From Pseudoflavonifractor sp. An44 (lineage in GTDB: Bacteria > Bacillota > Clostridia > Oscillospirales > Oscillospiraceae), in NCBI RefSeq assembly GCF_002161675.1, contig NZ_NFIH01000012.1:28066-92065 (forward strand): 64,000 nt of DNA. The letters run 5' to 3'. Position 1 is the stretch's first letter. Each line of letters opens with the position of its first letter. Made by a program: the position numbers and the translations under genes. Shown one piece after another: positions 45,987 to 54,290 of this stretch. A model generated the notes under the pieces. It saw nothing but the letters and a program-made list of their open reading frames with translations, made no database searches and was not told the DNA's origin.

Positions 45987-46309
45987 GTGTCGCCCAAACG
46001 GCTGCCGCCATTGCGGTGATGGCGGTGGTGACCTTCCTCACCCGGGCCCTGCCCTTTTTCCTCTTTGACCGAGGGGGCAAGCCCCCCAAAGTGGTGCTCT
46101 ATCTGGGCAAATATCTCCCCGCCGGGGTCATTGCCATGCTCATTGTGTACTGCCTGAAGGGGGTGCGCTTTACCTCCACAGACCAGTGGCTGCCCGCACT
46201 GTTGGCCTGCGCCGCCGTGGTGGGACTTCACTTGTGGAAGCGCAACAATATGCTCTCCATCATGGGGGGGACCATTTTCTATATGGTGCTGGTACAGGTC
46301 ATATTTTAA
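45983..46309 (+). CDS. azlD: AzlD-family small exporter subunit
   Basis: A 108-residue protein with four spans: TFLTRALPFFLFDR and LGKYLPAGVIAMLIVYCL are typical AzlD sequences. Translated from an ATG overlapping the azlC stop, so equal expression is likely. The pair forms one transporter. Confidence 0.92.
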   Translation: MSVAQTAAAIAVMAVVTFLTRALPFFLFDRGGKPPKVVLYLGKYLPAGVIAMLIVYCLKGVRFTSTDQWLPALLACAAVVGLHLWKRNNMLSIMGGTIFYMVLVQVIF

Positions 46310-46354
46310 TCTGTCTATGTGGCACGGTGAAGGCGGTGACGGGCAGGGCCTGTC

Positions 46355-46911
46355 CTTCTCCGATTTGTCAGGCGGAGACCAGCGCCCCAGCCGGGGACGC
46401 TCCGCTGGGGTGACTTTCTGCCGCCAGAAAGTCACCAAAGACCGCCAAAGGCGGGGCCTTCCCCCGCCTTGTGGAATCCACCCCGCGGTACTGGGTGTCC
46501 CTGCATCCTCCTTGTTTCGGCCCTTGGCCCGGTGGAGTCACATAGATGGCTTTCTGTTCTATGGTTCGTGTTCACTTCTCTGTTCCTGCGTCCTTTTACT
46601 GCCAGGGCCTTACTCTGGTGAGCCGCTGTTCCCAGCTATCGAGGGGCTGGCTCCCGGCGGCGGGAACGCCGCGTCTCCGGGGTAGGCCCGGGCCTGGAAA
46701 CCACCAAGCTGTAGGGCCAGCTGCCCAATGTGGCTTGGTGTGGTGGCAGTGACAGGAGCCACAGCAAGGGTGACGGGCCGACCGTAGGCTTGACGCAGTT
46801 CCAGCCTCGTACCCCAGGGAGGTCCTTAGGGGGGAACGCCCTAAGCGGGTTTTGGTTTCTTTTGCCCGCTCAAAAGAAACCCCCAGCGGGGAGCGTCCCC
46901 ACCAAGCCAGA
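46355..46911 (+). repeat. 557-bp dispersed intergenic repeat, copy C
   Basis: Same length and orientation as copy A. Terminal inverted repeats near 46374-46390 and 46887-46907 share GGGGACGCT. The conserved hairpin is CTGG-AAA-CCAC (46694-46704). In place of the CCCGATTTCTC hairpin of A and B it has TGACTTTCTG...CAGAAAGTCA, another perfect stem. No gene inside. Confidence 0.8.
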
Positions 46912-46933
46912 GGGCTTGAAAAGAGAAAAGAGA

Positions 46934-46972
46934 AGGTGGAAGTGGCCTGTTTCAGACTACTTCCACCTTTTT
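46934..46972 (-). terminator. spoIIP terminator
   Basis: Minus strand AAGGTGGAAGT ... ACTTCCACCTT, followed by a T/C-rich run. Confidence 0.7.
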
Positions 46973-46976
46973 CAGG

Positions 46977-48137
46977 CTATTGCTTTTGAAACAGGTCCGC
47001 AATGGTGCGGGCAAAGAGCCGCCCGGCGGTGATAGCCTCCTGGAGGGTGTTGCCGTGGCTGCCGATCTCCACCAGCAGGCACCCGGTGGAGTAGTGCTGG
47101 TTGAACCGGGAGGTGCGCAGGGCGATGGGCCGGGCCAGGGTGGACCACTTATCCGCCAGGGCCTTCTGGATGGAGGCGGAAAGGGACAGGTTGACCCGCC
47201 AATTGGGGTGAGTCTGGCCCGGGGAGTCGGTGCCCATGACCATCATCACCTGGGCGCAGTTCTCCACCGTGCCCGCCACCGTCTTATAGATGGTGCCATC
47301 ATTGGCCACCAGGGCGTCCCGGTGCACGTCAATGACCAGGCGGATGGAGGGGTATTTGTCCAACGTCTCCTTCACCGCCTGGGAGGAGCGGTTGTAGGCG
47401 TCGTTGTAATCGGGGTAGTCGTAGAGGGTGGTGTCGTGGATGACCTCCAGTCCCGCCGCCTCCAAAATCTTGGTCATCTCGGTGCCCACCCGCACCATGT
47501 TCTGCTCGGTATTCAACGTGCGGTAGCTGTCGCTCTCCTCATACATGTCGGTGCCGTCCATGGTATAGGCCTCGGTGGCGTGGGAATGATAGATGAGAAT
47601 GTCGGGGCCCTCCTGAGCCGGGGTGAGCTTGGGGGCGGCCTCCAGCAGGGCTTTGACGTCCAGGGTGTAGTCGGTGTAGTTGCGGATGCTCACGGTGTCA
47701 TAGGTGGCATACACCGGGGAGTCGGTGGCTTTCAGGGTGCTGGGAATGATGCCATCCGGGGCGGTGGTGGTCTGTGCCGGAGGCTCCTCGGGCGTCTCCT
47801 CCTGTTCCTCCGCTTCCGGCTGCGGGGTGGCGGTGGGCTGGGGCGCCTGGGTGGCCACCGGGGCTGGGGTGGCCTGGGCGGCCCCGGCCAGCAGGGAGGA
47901 CTGGCCCAGAATCACCTGCTGCCACAGGGGTGTGGAGGGCTGGGTGTCCCAGGGCAGTTCCAAATTCACAAGAGCGGCGGTGAGCTGGTCCAGTTGGGCC
48001 AGCTGTTTGAGTTTTTCAAGGGCCACCGCGGGGTCGGCGGTGAGATAGACGATCCACAGGGCCACAGCTGTCAGGAAGAGGGCGATGCCCTGCCGGACGC
48101 CGCGCAGCAGGGGGGCACTTGTCCTGTTCTTTTGCAT
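46977..48137 (-). CDS. spoIIP: Stage II sporulation protein P (amidase/endopeptidase)
   Basis: A 386-residue membrane-anchored peptidoglycan hydrolase needed for engulfment. The start at 48137 follows GAGAGGTG; the upstream ORF part is not coding. One span (about 14-36), a long Pro/Thr/Glu linker (about 85-130), then the SpoIIP domain: ILIYHSHATEAY with the metal His, RLVIDVHRDA, and the terminal TGCLLVEIGSHGNTLQEA with the catalytic Glu. It works with SpoIID. It diverges from nadE. Confidence 0.93.
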   Translation of the reverse strand: MQKNRTSAPLLRGVRQGIALFLTAVALWIVYLTADPAVALEKLKQLAQLDQLTAALVNLELPWDTQPSTPLWQQVILGQSSLLAGAAQATPAPVATQAPQPTATPQPEAEEQEETPEEPPAQTTTAPDGIIPSTLKATDSPVYATYDTVSIRNYTDYTLDVKALLEAAPKLTPAQEGPDILIYHSHATEAYTMDGTDMYEESDSYRTLNTEQNMVRVGTEMTKILEAAGLEVIHDTTLYDYPDYNDAYNRSSQAVKETLDKYPSIRLVIDVHRDALVANDGTIYKTVAGTVENCAQVMMVMGTDSPGQTHPNWRVNLSLSASIQKALADKWSTLARPIALRTSRFNQHYSTGCLLVEIGSHGNTLQEAITAGRLFARTIADLFQKQ

Positions 48138-48264
48138 AGCATTCACCTCTCCACAACCTATGCCGGAGAGCGGGGGGATAGAACCGCCGGGGAGCGGTTG
48201 CAATTGCTGCCAATTTAGGATATGATATTTCCCGATGTATTGTGAAGAAGGAGGCTGTTTTCCC

Positions 48265-50190
48265 ATGAAAGACGGCTTGATATGCGTGGCGGCGGGCACC
48301 CCCTCCATCCGGGTGGCCGACTGCGCCCACAACGGGGCGGAAATTGTCCGCCTGATGGAGGAGGCCCAGGAGCAGGGAGTGAAAATTCTCGTCCTGCCCG
48401 AGCTGTGCCTCACCGGTTACACCTGCGGCGACCTCTTTTTGCAGGACACCCTGCTGGACGGAGCTCTGGAGGCTCTGCGCAGCGTGATGCAGGCCACCCA
48501 GCACCTGGGGGTGCTCTGTGCCCTGGGTATGCCCCTGCGGGCGGGGGGTAAGCTGTACAACTGCGCCGTGGTCATCCAGTACGGCCAGGTGGTGACGGTG
48601 GTGCCCAAGACCCACATCCCCAACTACGGGGAGTTCTACGAACAGCGGTGGTTTGCCTCCGGGGAGGGGCTGTTCTTTGACCACAGCTTTTTGGTGCGCC
48701 TGCCCCACCTGGAGGAGGGCTGGCAGGAGCTGTACGGGGCCTCTCCCCTCATGGAGTGCCCCGATGTGCCCGGCCTGCGCATCGGCGTGGAGCTGTGCGA
48801 GGATTTGTGGGTGTCCGACCCGCCCTCCCGCACCCTGGCCGAGTACGGGGCCACAGTGATTTTGAATCTGTCCGCCAGCAACGAGATTGTGGGCAAGAGC
48901 AGCTACCGCCGCAACCTGGTGGTGGGCCAGTCCGGGCGGCTGTGCTGCGGCTACGTGTACGCCGACGCCGGGGAAGGGGAGTCCACCACCGACCTGGTGT
49001 TCTCCGGGCACAACCTAATTGCGGAAAACGGCACCCTGCTGGCCGAGCGCCGCTTCGGCACCGGGCTGACCATCTCCCAGTTGGACATTGGCCGGCTGTG
49101 CCACGAGCGGCAGCGGCTGACTACCTTCCAGAGCCGCCACCCCGAGGGCTGGGCGGAGGTGCGCTTCACCTTATCTGAGACCAAACTCACCCGGCCCATC
49201 TCTCCCACCCCCTTTGTGCCTCAAGATGAGGCGGGACGGGCCGAGCGGTGCCAGGAGATTTTGACCCTGGCGGCCTTAGGTCTTGCCAAGCGGCTGGAGC
49301 ACACCCACGCCGCCACCGCCGTGGTGGGGCTGTCCGGTGGACTGGACTCCACCCTGGCCCTTCTCATCACCGCCCGGGCCTTTGACCTGCTGGGCCGGGC
49401 TAAGCGGGATATTCTGGCCATCACCATGCCCTGCTTTGGCACCACCGCCCGTACCCGGTCCAATGCGGAGATTTTGGCCGGAGAACTGGGCACCGGATTC
49501 CAGGAAGTGAACATCGGGGACGCCGTGCGCCAGCACTTTGCCGACATTGGCCAGTCCATGGAGGACCACTCCGTCACCTTTGAAAACGGACAGGCCCGGG
49601 AGCGCACCCAGGTGCTCATGGACATTGCCAACCGCACCGGCGGCCTGGTCATCGGCACCGGGGACCTGTCCGAGCTGGCCCTGGGCTGGGCCACCTACAA
49701 CGGGGACCACATGTCCATGTACGCCGTCAACGCCTCCATTCCCAAGACCCTGGTGCGCCATCTGGTGGACTACGTGGCCCGGGAGGAGGGGGGCAAGCTG
49801 GGCGAGGTGCTCCAGGACATTCTGGATACCCCCGTCTCCCCCGAGCTGCTTCCCCCCAAGGACGGGGAGATTGCCCAGAAGACCGAGGACCTGGTGGGCC
49901 CCTACGAGCTCCACGACTTCTTCCTCTACTACGCCATCCGCTGGGGCTTCTCCCCCCGGAAGGTGTTCCGTCTGGCGGTGTACGCCCTGGGCGACCGCTA
50001 TGACAAGGCTACCCTCCACCGCTGGCTGGGCAACTTCTACCGCCGCTTCTTCGCCCAGCAGTTCAAGCGCTCCTGTCTGCCCGACGGGCCCAAGGTGGGC
50101 TCGGTCACCCTCTCCCCCCGGGGAGACTGGCGGATGCCCAGTGACGCGGTGGCCCGCCTGTGGCTGGAGGAATGGGAGGACCTGGCGTGA
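48265..50190 (+). CDS. nadE: Glutamine-dependent NAD+ synthetase
   Basis: A 641-residue two-domain enzyme making NAD+ from deamido-NAD. N-terminal nitrilase-type glutaminase: Glu in LPELCLTGY, Lys in VPKTHIPNYGEFYE, Cys in VELCEDLW. C-terminal synthetase with the PP-loop VGLSGGLDSTLAL and GTGDLSELALGW. The start at 48265 follows AAGGAGG. Its stop overlaps the GTG of the first chromate transporter gene, so the three genes form an operon. Confidence 0.96.
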   Translation: MKDGLICVAAGTPSIRVADCAHNGAEIVRLMEEAQEQGVKILVLPELCLTGYTCGDLFLQDTLLDGALEALRSVMQATQHLGVLCALGMPLRAGGKLYNCAVVIQYGQVVTVVPKTHIPNYGEFYEQRWFASGEGLFFDHSFLVRLPHLEEGWQELYGASPLMECPDVPGLRIGVELCEDLWVSDPPSRTLAEYGATVILNLSASNEIVGKSSYRRNLVVGQSGRLCCGYVYADAGEGESTTDLVFSGHNLIAENGTLLAERRFGTGLTISQLDIGRLCHERQRLTTFQSRHPEGWAEVRFTLSETKLTRPISPTPFVPQDEAGRAERCQEILTLAALGLAKRLEHTHAATAVVGLSGGLDSTLALLITARAFDLLGRAKRDILAITMPCFGTTARTRSNAEILAGELGTGFQEVNIGDAVRQHFADIGQSMEDHSVTFENGQARERTQVLMDIANRTGGLVIGTGDLSELALGWATYNGDHMSMYAVNASIPKTLVRHLVDYVAREEGGKLGEVLQDILDTPVSPELLPPKDGEIAQKTEDLVGPYELHDFFLYYAIRWGFSPRKVFRLAVYALGDRYDKATLHRWLGNFYRRFFAQQFKRSCLPDGPKVGSVTLSPRGDWRMPSDAVARLWLEEWEDLA

Positions 50191-50780
50191 AACCATACGT
50201 GAGCCTCTTCTTTACCTTTGCCAAAATCGGGGTGTGCACCTTCGGCGGCGGCTACGCCATGCTCCCAATCTTGCAGCGGGAGCTGGTGGACAACAAAGGC
50301 TGGGCCACCGAGGAGGAGCTGGCGGACTACTACGCCGTAGGCCAGTGTACCCCCGGCGTCATCGCCGTGAACACCGCCACCTTTGTGGGCTATAACCGGA
50401 TGGGGTGGCTGGGCGGCGTTGTGGCCACCCTGGGGGTGGTGTTCCCCTGCCTGGTGATTATCATGGCCATCGCCGCCTTTTTGAGTAACTTTATGCACCT
50501 GGACGTGGTGGTTCACGCCTTCAACGGGGTGCGAGCGGGTGTGGTGGCCCTCATTTTGTCCAGCGTGTTGAAGCTGCTGAACACCTCTCTGGTGGACTGG
50601 AAAACCCGGATCATCTATGTGGTGGTGCTCCTTGCGGGCGCTGTGGGGGTGTGGGCCCCCATGCCCGGCGGGGCCCTGGGCCAGGTGCTGGGGACTCTGT
50701 GCTCCCCGGTGTTCCTGGTGGTGGTGTCCGGCCTGGTGGGCCTGGCCATCTACGGTAAGAAGGGAGGGGAGAAGGCATGA
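50187..50780 (+). CDS. Half-size chromate transporter (CHR family), first subunit
   Basis: A 197-residue membrane protein read from a GTG overlapping the nadE stop, with GGGAGG upstream. FTFAKIGVCTFGGGYAMLPIL and YYAVGQCTPGVIAVNTATFVG are the CHR signatures (FGGG, PGV). Short CHR proteins occur as adjacent pairs that together match one full-length ChrA. Whether they export chromate or another anion is unknown. The next gene overlaps by four bases. Confidence 0.9.
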   Translation: MKPYVSLFFTFAKIGVCTFGGGYAMLPILQRELVDNKGWATEEELADYYAVGQCTPGVIAVNTATFVGYNRMGWLGGVVATLGVVFPCLVIIMAIAAFLSNFMHLDVVVHAFNGVRAGVVALILSSVLKLLNTSLVDWKTRIIYVVVLLAGAVGVWAPMPGGALGQVLGTLCSPVFLVVVSGLVGLAIYGKKGGEKA

Positions 50781-51328
50781 TCTACCTGCGCCTCTTCTTC
50801 GAATTTTTCAAGGTGGGCCTGTTCTCCGTGGGCGGCGGCCTGGCCACCATCCCCTTCCTCACCGACCTGGGCCAGCGCACGGGCTGGTTTACCTCGGGAC
50901 AGCTGGCGGACATGATCGCCATCTCCGAGTCCACCCCCGGTCCCCTGGGGGTGAACATGTCCACCTACGTGGGCTTTAACACCGCCGGACTGCTGGGTGG
51001 CATTGTGTCCACCCTGGGCCTGGTGACCCCCTCCATTCTGGTGATTCTCCTCATTGCCCGGATTTTGAAGCAGTTCCGCCAGTCCCGGGTGGTGAACGCC
51101 ATTTTCTACGGCCTGCGGGCGGCCTCGGTGGCCCTCATCACCGTGGCCCTGCTGGAAGTGGCGGTGATTGCCCTGGCCAAAGAGGGCAGCCCCCTGGGGG
51201 TGCACTGGATGGGCGTGGCCCTGGCGGCCCTGGTGTTCGTGCTCATGCGCTACACTCCCGCCAAGAAGCTCCACCCCATTGTGTTCATCGCCTTTTCTGC
51301 GGTGGTGGGCGTGATGTTTCAGATGTAA
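50777..51328 (+). CDS. Half-size chromate transporter (CHR family), second subunit
   Basis: A 183-residue partner with the same motifs: FEFFKVGLFSVGGGLATIPFL and MIAISESTPGPLGVNMSTYVG. ATGA overlap with the preceding gene. It closes the nadE operon, with a terminator at 51332. Confidence 0.9.
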   Translation: MIYLRLFFEFFKVGLFSVGGGLATIPFLTDLGQRTGWFTSGQLADMIAISESTPGPLGVNMSTYVGFNTAGLLGGIVSTLGLVTPSILVILLIARILKQFRQSRVVNAIFYGLRAASVALITVALLEVAVIALAKEGSPLGVHWMGVALAALVFVLMRYTPAKKLHPIVFIAFSAVVGVMFQM

Positions 51329-51331
51329 ACC

Positions 51332-51370
51332 AAGCGACACGTTGCAGAATCCTGGCAACGTGTCGCTTTT
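51332..51370 (+). terminator. Terminator of the nadE-chr operon
   Basis: AAGCGACACGTTGC ... GCAACGTGTCGCTT, then TTCT. Confidence 0.85.
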
Positions 51371-51386
51371 CTCTGGGGAGGTTTTT

Positions 51387-51812
51387 ATGGAACAGATAAA
51401 CATATTAAAGCGCTTTCAAGAGGCCATGGAGGTATATCAAACCCTGGCACATAGCCCGATCTATACGTTTGAGCAGCTCAAGCCTTCTACAGTGGAGGAG
51501 GGATTGGCCGGAGTTTATGTGATCTCCCACCGGAAAACTGGAGAGGTGCTCTATGTGGGACGGACCAAAAACCTCCGCCGTCGCCTGTACACCAACCATT
51601 TGATGGGTCCAACTACCAATGCACGTTTGAAAAAATACCTGGTAGAGGATAAGAACGAGCCCCAGATCGAAAATATAGAAGCTGCCAAGCAATATCTGAG
51701 AGAAAACTGCCAGTTTCAATACCTGGTGGAACCGGATTATAGGCGGCGGGGGCAGCTGGAGGGATTGTTCTCGTATCTGCTCCATGTGAGATACATAGAT
51801 GAAGAACATTGA
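51387..51812 (+). CDS. GIY-YIG-type nuclease domain protein
   Basis: A 141-residue protein; GGGGAGG precedes the ATG at 51387. The core GVYVISHRKTGEVLYVGRTKNLRRRL gives the two GIY/YIG-like strands (GVY and YVG) and the Arg-rich helix. A later Glu in LEGLFSYLL may be the metal ligand. Small single-domain members of this family have no known role. It sits after the nadE operon terminator and before a converging feo operon. Confidence 0.7.
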   Translation: MEQINILKRFQEAMEVYQTLAHSPIYTFEQLKPSTVEEGLAGVYVISHRKTGEVLYVGRTKNLRRRLYTNHLMGPTTNARLKKYLVEDKNEPQIENIEAAKQYLRENCQFQYLVEPDYRRRGQLEGLFSYLLHVRYIDEEH

Positions 51813-51844
51813 AGTGAGAGAAAACAGCATACCAGAGTAATATC

Positions 51845-51890
51845 AAACGGGCGGTTGCAAACCTGTGCAACCGCCCGTTTGGCGTTTTTT
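51845..51890. terminator. Bidirectional terminator between the GIY-YIG and feoB genes
   Basis: AAACGGGCGGTTGCA ... TGCAACCGCCCGTTT, then GGCGTTTTTT on the plus strand. Confidence 0.85.
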
Positions 51891-52483
51891 CACTTATGAC
51901 AGTGGCAGGAGCCGCCTCCCTGGCAGTGGGAGCAGCTGCCCCCGTCGGGACAGCCGATGCAATGGACCCCGGACTTTTTCTTTTTCACAATGTACCCGAT
52001 GGCAGCGGCCTGGATGACCTGGGCCAAACCCTTCTGAGAGGTGGACACCGTCTCCACCACCGGACAGCCCAGGGCACGGGACAGGGCGGAGATGTCAATT
52101 TTGGTGCCCTTCTTTTCGTTTAAGTCGTGCTTGTTCAGGGCCACCACCACGGGGATGCCCAGCTCCAGCAGCTGGGTGGTGAAGAAGAGGGAGCGGCTCA
52201 AGTTGGTGGCGTCCACAATGTTCACGATGACGTCGGGCCGCTCCTGGCGGACATAGCTGCTGGTGATGCTCTCTTCTGAGGTGAACGGGGACATGGAATA
52301 GGCCCCCGGCAGGTCCACCGCCACCAGGTCCACCCCACGGGGGTTGAACTGCGGCTTGACGGGGCTCTCCTTTTTGTCCACCGTCACACCTGCCCAGTTG
52401 CCCACTCGTTCCGAGCGTCCGGTGAGGGCGTTGTACATGGTGGTTTTTCCACTGTTGGGATTGCCAGTAAGTGCAATGCGCAT
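51890..52483 (-). CDS. Short FeoB-like GTPase with Cys/His-rich tail, no membrane domain
   Basis: A 197-residue protein; AAGGAGG precedes the ATG at 52483. Only the G domain of FeoB is present: LTGNPNSGKTTMYNAL (G1), a G2-like GVTVDKKE, DLPGAYSM (G3, with Leu as usual in FeoB) and NKHD (G4). Full FeoB is about 650-800 residues with a membrane pore. Here the chain ends in a tail (HCIGC, SCSHC, SCHCHK) with seven Cys and three His in about 24 residues. The tail suggests metal binding. The feoA gene precedes it and a probable iron box controls both. It may regulate or assist a separate iron channel. Confidence 0.85.
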   Translation of the reverse strand: MRIALTGNPNSGKTTMYNALTGRSERVGNWAGVTVDKKESPVKPQFNPRGVDLVAVDLPGAYSMSPFTSEESITSSYVRQERPDVIVNIVDATNLSRSLFFTTQLLELGIPVVVALNKHDLNEKKGTKIDISALSRALGCPVVETVSTSQKGLAQVIQAAAIGYIVKKKKSGVHCIGCPDGGSCSHCQGGGSCHCHK

Positions 52484-52503
52484 GGGTATACCTCCTTGAT
52501 CTC

Positions 52504-52716
52504 TCAAATGGAGATGGCTTCCGCCAGATCCCGATTGATGTTGTATCGGCCGTCCTTCACCGAGATCACAAAGCTGTCTCGGAGTTGGGAGACCACCGTA
52601 ATGGGCTCCCCGGAGTAACAGCCCAGGGTGAAGAGAAAGCCGTCCAACTCCTCATCGTCGGTGTCAATGCCGGTGATGATGTACTCCTGGCCCAGTTGCG
52701 CATGGGTCAAATTCAT
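52504..52716 (-). CDS. feoA: FeoA-domain protein
   Basis: A 70-residue SH3-like protein: LDGFLFTLGCYSGEPITVVSQ and SFVISVKDGRYNINRDLAEAI are the FeoA core. AGGAGG precedes the ATG. It precedes the short FeoB by 20 bases, the usual order of ferrous-iron uptake operons. Confidence 0.85.
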   Translation of the reverse strand: MNLTHAQLGQEYIITGIDTDDEELDGFLFTLGCYSGEPITVVSQLRDSFVISVKDGRYNINRDLAEAISI

Positions 52717-52751
52717 GGACCGTTCCTCCTGATGTTTCTTAGAGTTGCATT

Positions 52752-52785
52752 TGGCTAACTCATTAAGATAGCACTGGCTAACTCA
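52752..52785 (-). promoter_or_regulatory. Probable DtxR/IdeR-type iron box upstream of feoA
   Basis: TGGCTAACTCA occurs twice, at 52752 and 52775, 23 bases apart; on the coding strand this reads TGAGTTAGCCA. TTAGCC is a half-site of the DtxR-family operator. It lies 36-69 bases before the feoA start. Confidence 0.55.
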
Positions 52786-52937
52786 GTTGTCAGGAGGAAG
52801 AGAGGAAAAATTTTTTTCATCCGGGACAGCCCCTTTCCAAAGCAAGAAAGCTATGCTATCATAATCATGGACACCGCTCCAGGCTGTGGAGCGGTCCGGC
52901 ATCCATACCATCACCCCGTGAGATGAGGAAACATCAC

Positions 52938-53366
52938 ATGAACATTGCGAAAATTATGATCCCCAAGGCCTGTACCATGGTACTGCACCAGGACAACACG
53001 GTGCGGCAGGGCTTGGAAACCATGTGTCACAACAGCTACACCGCCATTCCTGTGCTGGACGGGCAAGGGGGATATGTGGGCTGTGTCACCGAGGGAGATT
53101 TTCTCCGCCACATCCTGGCGGTGAACTCCACCGACAAAAAGAAGCTGGAACAGACCAAAATCCGAGACATTATGCGCAGTGATTTCTGCCCCGCCGTGAG
53201 CATCCGGGCCACCTTCCAAGAGGTGATGGACCTGGCTATGGAGCAGAACTTTGTCCCCGTGGTGGACGACCGCAACGCCCTGTGCGGCATCGTCACCCGG
53301 CGCAATCTGCTGGGTGCGGTGGGTAAAAATTATGTGGACCAAAAGCTGGAGTTGCAGCGGGTATAG
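52938..53366 (+). CDS. CBS-domain pair protein
   Basis: A 142-residue protein made of two CBS motifs: IPKACTMVLHQDNTVRQGLETM...AIPVLDGQGGYVGCVTEGDFLRH and MRSDFCPAVSIRATFQEVMDLA...FVPVVDDRNALCGIVTRRNLL. These pairs bind adenine nucleotides and act as energy or ligand sensors. ATG 52938 follows GAGGAAA. Monocistronic, with a hairpin CCGCTCC/GGAGCGG at 52873-52893 before it and a terminator after. Confidence 0.85.
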   Translation: MNIAKIMIPKACTMVLHQDNTVRQGLETMCHNSYTAIPVLDGQGGYVGCVTEGDFLRHILAVNSTDKKKLEQTKIRDIMRSDFCPAVSIRATFQEVMDLAMEQNFVPVVDDRNALCGIVTRRNLLGAVGKNYVDQKLELQRV

Positions 53367-53391
53367 AGACACGGAATTGGAGCATACAACC

Positions 53392-53440
53392 ACAGAGGTG
53401 CAGGAGAACAGCCGGACGTTCTTCTGCACCTCTGTCGTTT
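53392..53440 (+). terminator. Terminator of the CBS gene
   Basis: AGAGGTGCAG ... CTGCACCTCT long stem followed by GTCGTTTTG. Confidence 0.75.
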
Positions 53441-53486
53441 TGCATGAAATGGGTTTGGCAGGGAACACTAGTCCGGGGGTGATGGC

Positions 53487-53846
53487 GTGAAGGAGCGGAG
53501 CAAATACATCATCATTGGGCTGCTGGCCGGGGTGGCCAACGGTTTTTTCGGGGCCGGAGGCGGTCTGTTTCTGGTGCCCTTGTTTGTGGGCTGGGTGGGG
53601 CTGGAGCAGCGGAAAGCCTTTGCCACCTCGGTGGCGGTGGTGCTGCCCCTGTGTGTGGCGGCGCTCATCAGCTACGTCAGAAAGGGCGGGGTAGACGTTG
53701 CCGTGGCGCTGCCTTATCTGGCCGGGGGGCTGGTAGGCGGCGTGCTGGCGGGTCGGGTGTTTGACAAAATTCCGGTGCTCTGGCTGCGCCGGGGCTTTGG
53801 GGCCCTGCTGGTGTATGGGGGCGTGAAGGCGGTGTTGTTGCTGTGA
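53487..53846 (+). CDS. Half-size TauE/SafE permease, first subunit
   Basis: A 119-residue membrane protein read from GTG. GLLAGVANGFFGAGGGLFLVP is the TauE/SafE signature; four spans. Full-length members carry two such halves in one chain of about 250 residues; here the halves are separate genes with a GTGA overlap. Substrate (sulfite, sulfonate or other organic anion) unknown. Confidence 0.85.
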   Translation: MKERSKYIIIGLLAGVANGFFGAGGGLFLVPLFVGWVGLEQRKAFATSVAVVLPLCVAALISYVRKGGVDVAVALPYLAGGLVGGVLAGRVFDKIPVLWLRRGFGALLVYGGVKAVLLL

Positions 53847-54211
53847 ACCTACTGGGCTTTTTGGTGGGAGCGGCCACCGGGGTACTCAGCGGCTGCGGCG
53901 TGGGGGGCGGCACCCTGCTGGTGCTCTACCTCACCGCCGTGGCAGGGTTGGAGCAGTACCAGGCGGGGGGCGTCAACCTGATGTACTTTCTGGCCTGTGC
54001 CGCCCCCGCCCTGGTGTCCCACGCCAGAAGAGGGCGGGTGGAGTGGCAGGGGGTGGTGTGGTGCCTGGTACTGGGCATTCCCGCCGCCATCGCCGCCGGG
54101 GCGGTGGCGGGGCAGCTGGACGTGGGACTGCTGCGCCGCTTGTTCGGATTGCTCATGCTGTATGTGGGCATCAAAGAGGTGTTTGCCCGGAAGCCAAAAG
54201 AGAAGACATAG
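53843..54211 (+). CDS. Half-size TauE/SafE permease, second subunit
   Basis: A 122-residue partner with the same signature, LVGAATGVLSGCGVGGGTLLV, and four spans. It starts at a GTG overlapping the first subunit's stop and ends with a basic tail. The two proteins should assemble as one transporter. Confidence 0.85.
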   Translation: MNLLGFLVGAATGVLSGCGVGGGTLLVLYLTAVAGLEQYQAGGVNLMYFLACAAPALVSHARRGRVEWQGVVWCLVLGIPAAIAAGAVAGQLDVGLLRRLFGLLMLYVGIKEVFARKPKEKT

Positions 54212-54214
54212 AAA

Positions 54215-54256
54215 GGACAAGCCCGGCGGCCATCAGCCGCCGGGCTTGTCCCGGTT
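54215..54256. terminator. Terminator between the TauE pair and the GH127 gene
   Basis: GGACAAGCCCGGCGGC - CATCA - GCCGCCGGGCTTGTCC. T runs are weak on both sides. Confidence 0.7.
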
Positions 54257-54290
54257 TGGTTTGTGTGTGTATGGAGGACAGGGGAAGCGA

